A stretch of 34,878 bases of DNA from Prevotella sp. UBA6429 (GTDB lineage Bacteria; Bacteroidota; Bacteroidia; Bacteroidales; Bacteroidaceae), in NCBI GenBank assembly GCA_002437285.1, contig DJOV01000080.1, forward strand, positions 36,055-70,932, given 5' to 3'. The translations under genes and the position numbers were made by a program. Under the pieces are notes generated by a model, which was not told the origin of the DNA, did not search any database, and saw only the letters and a list, made by a program, of their open reading frames with translations. This document shows, one piece after another, positions 23,557-32,400 of this stretch. Within the stretch, counting starts at the first letter, position 1. The number at the start of each line of letters is the position of its first letter.

Positions 23557-26500
23557 TTAGTAGGCAACCTTCACAACCTGTTTCTTGGTGCCGTTGAACA
23601 CTGCCACGACATACACGCCATGTCCGGGAAGGCCGATGGCGGTGTCATCCGTGTAATTGTTCAGCTGCCCGACGACAGAGCCGTTGGTCGCATAGACCAC
23701 GACACGCGAGCCATTCCCGACACCAGTCAGGTAAAGCATGCCGTTGCTCACGCGAGCCTTGAGCGTGCCGCTCGCCTGTGGAGCTTCCTTGATGGCGGTC
23801 GTCAGTTCCTTGGCTGTCAGGCCAGGCAACATGGGCGCATAAGCTCCCGTGTTGTCGAAGGCGAAGTACGCCACGTCCGAACCCGTATTGTGGAAACCGA
23901 TCTGTTGCTGCACATTGCGGGTATAGCCCGTGAGCTTCACGTCGTCGACCTTCAGGGCCGACACGGAAGCGCCCCACTTGGCGCGCTCGAGGTAGAGCAC
24001 CACGCGTATCTGCTTGGTGTTGGCCAGTGTCGAGAAGTCGGTGGCGTAGGTCTCATAGCTGTCTGAGGTGACAGGCATGTCCACCTTGTTGTCCTCGTTC
24101 TGCAGGTCGAAGATACGGATCTTGCCGAGCGGCGAGCCGTTGTACTGTCCGCCCTTGGCCAGGCAGGAGAAGGAGTAGACCTCATTGGGCGCCACGTCGA
24201 CGACCTGCGAGATCTCGGCAGCCGACCATCCGTCGCTCCACATGTAACGGTCGATGGAGATGACGTGGTTGTTCTGGTCGACCTCGTTGGAGCGCTCCTC
24301 CGTCACGATGTCCTGCGTGGAGTTGTACTGGTCGTAAGGATAGACATCCCAACCCTCGATGCGGGTGGTGATATGGCGCGAAGCCGAATAGTTGTGCTCA
24401 CCCTCGAAGTCACCGTTCTTGATCATGTTGCGCACGGGGTCACCGGTCTCCACGCTCCACTCGGGCTGCAGGGCCAGGTCGGCCACACGCATGGTGTCGA
24501 CAGGCAGGCCGTCGCGGTAGACGAAGATGCGCTTGTCGGGTGTCACGGCGTAGCGGTAGGTGTGGTAGAGTCCGTCGGTGTTGTAGAACGTGCCGCCGTT
24601 GGCCGGATTGGCGATGCCCTCGTTGCTGTAGTAAGAGGGGGTGCCATTGTAAAGGCCCAGCTCCGAAGAGGAGATGTAACTCTCAAAGCCCACCTTGTCA
24701 GCCGTTACGGCAAACGGATAGAGAGACTTGCTGGAGTTGTCGGTCTTCGTACGCACCTCCACGGTGTATCCATCCTTGCCGGGATTGAAGCCGTCGAATG
24801 TCATCTCTTCATCGTCTCCTCCTGCGTATGCGGGATTCTCGGAGATGTCCTTCACTTCAAGGGCACTGCCTGTGGATGTGAGGTTCACATAGGCGCGCAC
24901 GTCACCGCTACGGAGAATCACCTTGCCTGTGTTCCGGGCCAAAGTGGTCAAGTTGGTCACCTTGACTGTTGCCTTGCCGGAGTTGGCCTTGATGGTTGTC
25001 GGCGAAACGGCAAAACCATGCGTCACACCTACTGTAATGTCATTGATCAAGTTGGCAGAGTTGATGGTGAATGTCTCAGTAGTGCCAGTGCCGTCAAGCG
25101 TAAGGCTGTCAGTTGACGCCGCCAATCGGGCGAAGGCTGGAGCGTAAGCGCCCGTGTTGTCGAAGGCGAAGTAGGCGATGTCAGCGTTGTCGCTTGTGAA
25201 TCCGATCTGCGGCTTCACGGCGCGGTCGACACCCACCAGTTTCACGTCGTCGACCTTCAGGGCCGACACGGAAGCGCCCCACTTGGCGCGCTCGAGGTAG
25301 AGCACCACGCGTATCTGCTTTGTGCTGGCCAGTGTCGAGAAGTCGGTGGCGTAGGTCTCATAGCTGTCAGAGGTGACAGGCAGGTCCACCTTGTTGTCCT
25401 CGTTCTGGAGGTCGAAGATGCGGATCTTGCCGAGCGGCGAACCTTTGTACTGTCCGCCCTTGGCCAGGCAGGAGAAGGAATAGACCTCATTGGGCGCCAC
25501 GTCGACGACCTGCGAGATCTCGGCAGCCGACCATCCGTCGCTCCACATGTAGCGGTCGATGGAGATGACATGGTTGTTCTGGTCGACCTCGTTGGAGCGC
25601 TCCTCCGCCACGATGTCCTGTGTGGAGTTGTACTGGTCATAGGGGTAGACATCCCAACCCTCGATGCGTGTGGTGATGTTGCGCGACTTCGAGAAGTTGT
25701 GCTCGCCCTCGAAGTCACCGTTCTTGATGAGGTTCTCGCTCATCTCTCCGTTCTCCACGCTCCACTCAGGCTGCAGTGCCAGGTCGGCGATGCGCATGGT
25801 GTCCACGGGCATGCCGTCACGGTAGACGAAGACGCGCTTGTCGGGCGTCACGGCGTAGCGGTAGGTGTGGTAGAGTCCGTCGGTGTTGTAGAACGTGCCG
25901 CCGTTGGCAGGATTGGCGATGGCCTCGTTGCTGTAATAAGAGGAGGCTCCATTGAGCAGTCCGAGCGACTCGTTGCCGATGTAGCTGTCAAATCCGGCCT
26001 TGGCGGCCGTCACGGCAAAGGCGTTGAGCGTGCTGCCGCTCATGGAAGTCTTGGCCTTCACCTCGACGGTGTAGCCGTTGTCGCCGGGGTTGAAGCCGTC
26101 GAACGTCTTCTCGGCGTCCGTGCCGCCCGTATAGGCCGGGTTGGCCGAGATGTCCTTCACGGTGAGCGGCGTGCCGATGCCTTTCAGAGAGACATAGGTG
26201 CGCATGTCACCGCTGCGGAGGATGAGTTTGCCCTCTTGCAGGTTACGGCTCGACACGTTTTTCACGGTGACCTGTGTGGGCTCCGCACCAGCCTTGATGA
26301 GGGCGGGTGTCACACTGAAACCAGTGGTCGTCGTCAACCGTACATCCTGTTCGAGGCCCTTGGTCTCGACAAGGATCGTTGCCGTCGCTCCAGTGCCGTC
26401 GAGAGTCACGATGTCGGGCACGGTCGAAGTGGCACTTCGGGCCGGTGCTCCGCTGGGAGCGGCAAACCTCACCGTGATGACATCCGCGGGATGTGCCGCC

Positions 26501-26574
26501 CACATGGGACTCCCAAGGCAGCCGCCACTCATCATCAAGATGAACAGGGCACTTCTTAGAAAGAGTTTCTTCAT
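23557..26574 (-). CDS. Secreted protein with two tandem 435-aa lectin-like modules and T9SS sorting tail
   Basis: This is 1005 aa from the ATG at 26574, which gives a normal signal peptide (MKKLFLRSALFIL...MWA). Two modules begin near residues 54 and 489 with xLTLDGTG. Each has an Ig-like domain (GFxVSPxxIK...LRSGD), a LamG-like concanavalin domain (DGFNPG..GYTVEV...YAVTPDKR-FVYRDG) and a jelly-roll carbohydrate-binding-like domain (KNGDFEGEHN...YLERAKWGASVSALKVDDVKL). The second halves of the two modules are nearly identical at DNA level (offset 1305 bp); the first halves are much less alike. The C-terminus (GVYVVAVFNGTKKQVVKVAY) is a T9SS sorting sequence. No catalytic residues are recognised; glycan binding at the surface is inferred. 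Confidence 0.8.
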   Translation of the reverse strand: MKKLFLRSALFILMMSGGCLGSPMWAAHPADVITVRFAAPSGAPARSATSTVPDIVTLDGTGATATILVETKGLEQDVRLTTTTGFSVTPALIKAGAEPTQVTVKNVSSRNLQEGKLILRSGDMRTYVSLKGIGTPLTVKDISANPAYTGGTDAEKTFDGFNPGDNGYTVEVKAKTSMSGSTLNAFAVTAAKAGFDSYIGNESLGLLNGASSYYSNEAIANPANGGTFYNTDGLYHTYRYAVTPDKRVFVYRDGMPVDTMRIADLALQPEWSVENGEMSENLIKNGDFEGEHNFSKSRNITTRIEGWDVYPYDQYNSTQDIVAEERSNEVDQNNHVISIDRYMWSDGWSAAEISQVVDVAPNEVYSFSCLAKGGQYKGSPLGKIRIFDLQNEDNKVDLPVTSDSYETYATDFSTLASTKQIRVVLYLERAKWGASVSALKVDDVKLVGVDRAVKPQIGFTSDNADIAYFAFDNTGAYAPAFARLAASTDSLTLDGTGTTETFTINSANLINDITVGVTHGFAVSPTTIKANSGKATVKVTNLTTLARNTGKVILRSGDVRAYVNLTSTGSALEVKDISENPAYAGGDDEEMTFDGFNPGKDGYTVEVRTKTDNSSKSLYPFAVTADKVGFESYISSSELGLYNGTPSYYSNEGIANPANGGTFYNTDGLYHTYRYAVTPDKRIFVYRDGLPVDTMRVADLALQPEWSVETGDPVRNMIKNGDFEGEHNYSASRHITTRIEGWDVYPYDQYNSTQDIVTEERSNEVDQNNHVISIDRYMWSDGWSAAEISQVVDVAPNEVYSFSCLAKGGQYNGSPLGKIRIFDLQNEDNKVDMPVTSDSYETYATDFSTLANTKQIRVVLYLERAKWGASVSALKVDDVKLTGYTRNVQQQIGFHNTGSDVAYFAFDNTGAYAPMLPGLTAKELTTAIKEAPQASGTLKARVSNGMLYLTGVGNGSRVVVYATNGSVVGQLNNYTDDTAIGLPGHGVYVVAVFNGTKKQVVKVAY

Positions 26575-26634
26575 GTTTTTAGGAGTTGTGATTGTTAATA
26601 AAAAGATTGTTGGTATATGGATTGTCAATGGTTG

Positions 26635-29304
26635 TCAGCGTATGATGACTCTTACGGCCCTTGCCCCTTGTTTTACGATGTACACACCAGGCCGGTGAGG
26701 CCGCTTGTTGAGAGGCATGCCCGAGAGTGAGTACCACAGGGTGTTTCCATTGCTCTTGGCAGAGGCTTGCTTGATGTCCGTGGCCGAGCCCTTGCTGATG
26801 GCCAGGTATCCCACTTGCTCACCTGCCACGTTCTCGTGGGCCACCGCCTTTTCCCTGTCCTTGAAGAGGGTGACACCCGTTTTGCTTCGGCTTTTGAGCC
26901 TCAACGTAGAAGTGATGGTGTCGTTCTCGGTCTGCATTTGCGCAAAGAAATAAGGTGTGTCCTCAAACGGCTTGTCGTAGACGATGTGCCCCTCACCTGT
27001 GAGGTTGGCTCCCACGGCTCCCTCATCGGTCCTGCCCACCAGCAGTCGTCTTCCGGCAAGTGTGGCTTCGCCCGGCGTGGCAGCCAAGAACGACACGCAT
27101 CCATCCGTTTGATGGGTCGTGATGCGCCCCTCATGCCTTACGCGCACTTCAAATCCCTCGTTGGTGATATTGCGAACGGCCACCGTGGCTGTGGTGTCAT
27201 TGGAGGCGGACAGCGAGGCAATCACTACCGGTCTTGTGTGGAAAGCCTTGCCGAAGGCCACCTTTTTCCAGTTGCTGCTGATCTTGTCGACCATGCCCAC
27301 CTCAGCCTGGATGGAGCCCCACTGGTAAGAACCTTGTGGCAGGAGCATATACGATAAGGTGTCAGGTGCATAGAAGGTGGGTGCCTGCTGGTAGAGCCAG
27401 GCACGCAAGCCCACGTTGAAGTGGTTGGGCGAGACCTGACTGGTCAGTGGCGCCAGTGGCATCTTGTTGCGATAGGTCGGCAAACCCAGGAGCACGGCCG
27501 GTGTGTCCGTGTAGGGCGTCTGGATGAGCAAGGGGTGCCAATCCTGATGGACCAGGGTCTCTCCCAGTGTCAAGCCTTGTTCTGCGGGACCGGTCGTCTG
27601 CAGCGTCACCACGTTTGAGTTCTTACCCTGTTTCCCGTCGACAGATACCTGCTCCACGTAAAACTGATATTGCCCCTGTTCGGGACAGGCCTCGTTCAGG
27701 CCCACCAGCGCCCGCTTCGCCCTCACGCCCTCACGCAGTTGCTGTCCGTTGAGGTTGAGGTTGTAGTGGTCCACCTGTTCGCCGTTGACGTCAGTCCAGC
27801 TCAGGCACACCTGGTTGTCGGCCGTGATGGAGTCGTAGCGCAGGGCGGGCGCCTCATAGAGAGTCCACGACGGTGTGACCTCCTTCGACCGGTTGAAGAA
27901 GTAAGCAGGCTGGTCGTCAGCATACATCTGCCCGGCAGGAGTGAGTTTTCCGTTCTTGTCGATAATCATCCGCTTGTCCTCCACCCAGTTGTAGATGGAG
28001 TAGCGCTCGATGAACGAACAGGTGTCGAGCATGTGTACAATGGCCGTGAGGTCTCGCAGTTGCTTGGCATACTGCTGCTCCTGTGTGGAAGGCCAGTTTT
28101 CCTTGGTCCAGTTGGCTCCATTGTTCCACTCCTTGATCCAGAGTGGTCTTCCTGTGCGTTCATGTATGGTCTTCAGGTCGTTGTACCATTGGCTGGCCGA
28201 CATGCCGCCCCAGTAGGCATGCACCACCACGTAGTCGACCCGATAGTTGAGCTTCTTGCACTTGTCCATGAACGAATAGAGCCAAGTGTAGTTGGTCGTT
28301 GCCGGCGATCCCAGTCTCATGCCGGTCTGCATCATCAGCGGCCACTCCTCTATGGCTTTCTCCACGCTGACGTTCGACTGCTCGGAGTGGTCCGGCTCGT
28401 TGTAGCCCATGAGGTGTGTCGCCTCCTGGATCTTGTAGACACCATCCCACATGCCACCAGCGCCCCACTTCTCGGGGACAAACTCCTGGTTGTAGGTCTT
28501 CTCATCGGCATTCAAGGGGTCGATGGTGGGTGACGAGCCCCAGTTGTAATACCACGTGGAGCGTGTCAGGTCAGCCTGTTGAAAAGCGTATTTCAGGCCA
28601 TCGGGCATGCTCTTCCAGGTGCTGCCCACCCATCCCTTCTTGGAGGGATACTGCCAACGGAAGACACGAATGAAACTCACCTTGCCGGCAAGCTGCTGGG
28701 GCAGGTCGATGTCGATGTCGTCGTCATCGGCCACAAACACGCGGCTGTATCCCATGCCATTGGATTCGCATGCCAGCGTGGCCATATAGCCACGGGCCAG
28801 GCGGATGTGCGTGATGGCATTGTCGAGCGGCAGCGCCTTCACCTTGTCCTTGGGTACATGCGGTCCGGGAGCATTGGTGTAATAATAGTCGCAACGGAAG
28901 GATGCGGTCCGCTTGCCGTCCGTGGCGCCGAGGGCCCCATAGTCGTCCGACTGAGCCATGACCACTGCTCCATGCCTGTAAATGGCTATGCGCCCGTTGG
29001 TGCCAGGCGCGAATGGCTTGCCACCGATGAGGATGCGTGAAGTGTATTGGCGTACCACGTCGTTGGGGCGTACGTTGTCGAAGAACAACCAAGCGTCCGC
29101 GTCGTTGATGGCAACCGTCGCTCCCGGAGCGATGGCGGCCACAGAGTCGGTGAGGTGTAGGTCTTCGCCTGCTGCCAAGGTCGTCTGTGTGGTGATTTGG
29201 CTGACGTTACGCAGCTTCCGCCCTTTTGCGCTGCAAGGCCTCACAGACAGCGCCAGGCCAATGATGGCCAGCAGTAAACTCAGTCTTATGGGAATTCGAT
29301 TCAT
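26635..29304 (-). CDS. GH128-like endo-beta-1,3-glucanase with accessory domains and T9SS tail
   Basis: This is 889 aa from the ATG at 29304; an in-frame TTG 24 bases upstream is less likely because the ATG is followed directly by a signal peptide (MNRIPIRLSLLLAIIGLALS). Residues 235-470 are a Glyco_hydro_cc/GH128 TIM barrel: STWYYNWG near 249, the acid/base Glu303 in GYNEPD, VVVHAYWGG near 360, and the nucleophile Glu392 in WIKEWNNG. Residues about 30-230 form a beta-rich N-terminal region and 480-580 an Fn3-like domain. The C-terminus (YSLSGMPL...PGVYIVKQGARAVRVIIR) is a T9SS sorting domain. GH128 enzymes cleave beta-1,3-glucan. It is the first gene after its own promoter and lies next to the HTCS gene. 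Confidence 0.85.
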   Translation of the reverse strand: MNRIPIRLSLLLAIIGLALSVRPCSAKGRKLRNVSQITTQTTLAAGEDLHLTDSVAAIAPGATVAINDADAWLFFDNVRPNDVVRQYTSRILIGGKPFAPGTNGRIAIYRHGAVVMAQSDDYGALGATDGKRTASFRCDYYYTNAPGPHVPKDKVKALPLDNAITHIRLARGYMATLACESNGMGYSRVFVADDDDIDIDLPQQLAGKVSFIRVFRWQYPSKKGWVGSTWKSMPDGLKYAFQQADLTRSTWYYNWGSSPTIDPLNADEKTYNQEFVPEKWGAGGMWDGVYKIQEATHLMGYNEPDHSEQSNVSVEKAIEEWPLMMQTGMRLGSPATTNYTWLYSFMDKCKKLNYRVDYVVVHAYWGGMSASQWYNDLKTIHERTGRPLWIKEWNNGANWTKENWPSTQEQQYAKQLRDLTAIVHMLDTCSFIERYSIYNWVEDKRMIIDKNGKLTPAGQMYADDQPAYFFNRSKEVTPSWTLYEAPALRYDSITADNQVCLSWTDVNGEQVDHYNLNLNGQQLREGVRAKRALVGLNEACPEQGQYQFYVEQVSVDGKQGKNSNVVTLQTTGPAEQGLTLGETLVHQDWHPLLIQTPYTDTPAVLLGLPTYRNKMPLAPLTSQVSPNHFNVGLRAWLYQQAPTFYAPDTLSYMLLPQGSYQWGSIQAEVGMVDKISSNWKKVAFGKAFHTRPVVIASLSASNDTTATVAVRNITNEGFEVRVRHEGRITTHQTDGCVSFLAATPGEATLAGRRLLVGRTDEGAVGANLTGEGHIVYDKPFEDTPYFFAQMQTENDTITSTLRLKSRSKTGVTLFKDREKAVAHENVAGEQVGYLAISKGSATDIKQASAKSNGNTLWYSLSGMPLNKRPHRPGVYIVKQGARAVRVIIR

Positions 29305-29325
29305 GACTTTTAGGTTTTTCAACCG

Positions 29326-29333
29326 CAAAATTA
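29326..29333 (-). promoter_or_regulatory. -7 box of the GH128-led operon
   Basis: Read on the minus strand this is TAATTTTG, a perfect TAnnTTTG box, with the ATG at 29304 about 15 bases beyond the expected start. The -33 position (about 29353-29357) holds no TTTG, as expected for a promoter that needs an activator. Confidence 0.6.
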
Positions 29334-29381
29334 AAGTAATATGCCATGCGTAAGGATGAAAAATACGTAAAACGGATAGAA

Positions 29382-29403
29382 TTATATTTCACTTATATTT
29401 CAC
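29382..29403 (-). promoter_or_regulatory. Tandem 11-bp direct repeat, candidate HTCS operator
   Basis: The + strand reads TTATATTTCAC twice in perfect tandem (29382-29392 and 29393-29403). On the transcribed strand this is GTGAAATATAA repeated. It lies roughly 60-85 bases upstream of the expected GH128 transcription start, and the 11-bp period puts both copies on one face of the helix. This is the arrangement used by AraC-type DNA-binding domains, which the adjacent HTCS carries. Binding is inferred. Confidence 0.5.
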
Positions 29404-29445
29404 CTCACCCTTTTGGAGGCCAATAACGCATGATTCCCCCTTGAC

Positions 29446-32400
29446 CTATGCCTGCCCCGCCTGGTCCAGATATTCGGAAGGCAAACAGCCGAAGTCTTTC
29501 TTGAAACAGGATGAAAAATACTTCGGGTCATTGTATCCCACCGCATAGGCCACCTCGGAGATGAGGGCCTGCGGGTTTTGCTTCAGCAGTTCGCAAGCCG
29601 CCTGCATGCGTATGGAACGGATAAACCCCGATGTGCTCTTGCCCGTCAGGGCACGTAGCTTCTTGTAGAGTGTCGACTTGGACGTGCTCATCTCCTCGGC
29701 GAAGGCCGGCAAGTCGAATGAGGCGTCGTTGAGATGTCGCTGCACGACCGCTATGCACTGCTTGATGAAGTCCTGGTCAGAGCCGCTCAACTTCACGTCC
29801 TTGACATTGCCAAAGAGCATCTCTGACACTTCCTGCGTGTTTTTCTGTCTTTGCTGCAGCAGGTTTTGCACCCGTGCCATGAGCACAGAGGTGTTGAAAG
29901 GCTTGGTGATGTAGGCGTTGGCGCCGACATGGTAGGCCGTCTCACGGTCTTCGTCGTCACGCTTGGCAGTGAGCATGATGACCGGACAGTTCTCGAGACG
30001 CTTGTCTTCGCGCAGCCTGCGTGTCAGCTCCATACCGTCCATGACAGGCATCATGATGTCCGTCACGATGAGGTCGATGGTGTCATGGTTGGCAATCTCC
30101 AGTGCTTCCTGCCCATTGTAGGCGGTCAGCACGCGGTAGTCATTCGAAAGGAGCCTCTCTATCATGCGTAGCAGGTCCTCGTTGTCCTCCACCACCAGTA
30201 TGGTGGCCTCCTTGTCCCTTTTGTTTCCTGCGTAGGAGGCGGGCTGCGCCTCGTCGTGTGTGAGCATGAGCGATGTGGAGTCATCGATCTCATCCACCTG
30301 ATAGGCTTCCTTATTAATAGGTATGGTCACGGTGAACGTGCTGCCTTTGCCGCGTTCACTCTCCACGCGGACCGAGCCGTGATGCAGGGTGACGAGGTCC
30401 TTGACCAGCGAGAGGCCGATGCCCGTCCCGTAAGTGTTGAAGCGGCGGTGCTCACCCTCGTAGAAACGTGTGAAGAGACTGCTTAACTTGTCGTTGGCGA
30501 TGCCCTCGCCGCTGTCGCTGACGCGTATGACAGCCAGGGCCTGCTCCCCGTGGAGGGTCACCTGTATCCATCCGCCAGTGTGGTTGTACTTGGTGGCATT
30601 GCTGATGAGGTTGTAGAGAATCTTGTCGAGCGCGTCGGTGTCGAAGTAGCCGACCATCTCCGTGTCGGGCATGTTGAGCTCCAACTTGATACCCTTGCTG
30701 TTGGCCAAGGGTCTGATACTCTCTATCTCCTTGTTCACGAAGGCTGTCAGGCTCCCTCTTTCCACCCTCAGGTGCAGGTTGCCCGTCTCCGACTTCCTAA
30801 ATTCCAATATCTGTTGCAACAGGCGCATGAGGCGGTTGGTGTTGTTGTCGATGACCTTGAACGATGCCTCGTCCTCCGGATGTTCCTTCTTCAGGTTGCT
30901 CACCGTGGCCAGCACCACGGTGAGGGGCGTCATGAGATCATGCGTGATGTTGGTGAAGAACTGCAGTTTCTTGTGGTTCAGTATTTCAATGTTCTTGTTT
31001 TCCATGCGTGCCATCTGTATCTCGCGGCGGCTCTCCTCGCGGGTCCTGTAGTAGCGCAGCGCCAGCCATGTGGCACAGGCAGCGGTCAGCACGTAGAGCA
31101 CGAAGGCATACCAGCGCAGATACCAGGGTGCCATGACGTGTATGCCCAGCTGTTGCACCTCGTCGCTCCAGTTGCCGTTGTCGTCCGTCGACCGCAGGAG
31201 GAAGGTGTAGTCGCCCGACGGCAGGTTGGTGTAGTTGACCTGATGGACACCGACATCGGCGTAATGCCATTCCTTATCGTAGCCCTGCAGCTTGTAGGCG
31301 AACCGCACGTCGTTGGCGTTGTTGTAGTTCATCGACGACAGTTCGATGGTCACGTCGCGCTGTCCGTAGGCCAGTGTGATGCTGTCGGTGTATGGGGGCA
31401 ACAATGTGCTGACGGCCATCCGGTCCGTACTGTCCATGTCAGCCAGTGGCGTGTTGAAGATCTTGATGTCAGCGATGTGCGCCATGGGCTTGCCCGCCTT
31501 TGAGCGCAGGTGCCGTTCCTCAAAGGTGGCATAGCTTCCCGTCCCGCCAAAGCAGATGGTGCCTTGTGGCGACACAGCGGCCAGGTGGTTGCCGAAGACG
31601 TCATCGCCCAGCACCTCAGTGCGCGAGAACATCTTGATGCCCGTCACCTGTCCCTGCTCATCGGCGGTGAAACGGGTCAGGCCGTTGCGCGACGAGAGCC
31701 ATAAGCTGCCGTCGTGGCTTTCCACCAGTCCGTAGACCTCCTCGTCGGGTATGCCCACGTGCTGGTTCATCGTCTCGAAGACGTCACGCTTCGGGTCATA
31801 GCGCAGCAGGCCGGCGTCGCGTGTGCAGGCCCATACGTTTCCCTTGCGGTCTGCCACGACCGTTGTCACATTCTTGAATCGATAAGACGAGCCGCTCAGT
31901 CCTTCGTAACGTTTCATCCTGAGCGCTCCAGGCTGCTTCAGGCTACCGCTGAGTCTCACCAGGCCATCACCCTTGGTGCCCAACCAATAGTTGCCCCGCC
32001 TGTCGCGAGCCATGGTGCGCACCCGCATGTTGGTGAGGGGACGCAATCGGGGTGAAGACAGGTATGCGCCGTCACCCTCCTCGTAGAGCACGCTCACGCC
32101 GCGCCATGTGCCGATGAGCAGATGCCCCTCAGGAGTGTGGAGGAAGGAGTAGATGCAGTTGTCCTTGAGCCAAGGCGTGTTGCCCACGTTGTACTCACGG
32201 ATGATCCGTCCGCCCTGCGCCACCAGCACGCCCTTTCGCTCGGTGGCGATGAGCGTGGTGCCGTCGTCGGCAAACGCTGTGGCGTAGGTGGTGCCGTCGA
32301 CGGGTATGTTGTGCCATTGGCCGGCTGGTCCCTTATAGATGATGCCATTGTTGTGCAGGGTGATCCACAAGACGCCATCGGGTGCATAGGCCAATGCGTT

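Noticed and set aside
23460..23567. Upstream extension of the GH43 frame
   Set aside because: The added 36 residues have no signal peptide and overlap the end of the preceding gene; the ATG at 23459 precedes a proper signal region.
26575..26628. Upstream TTG start for the two-module protein
   Set aside because: The ATG at 26574 is followed directly by a Lys-Lys signal peptide, and the extension adds nothing recognisable.
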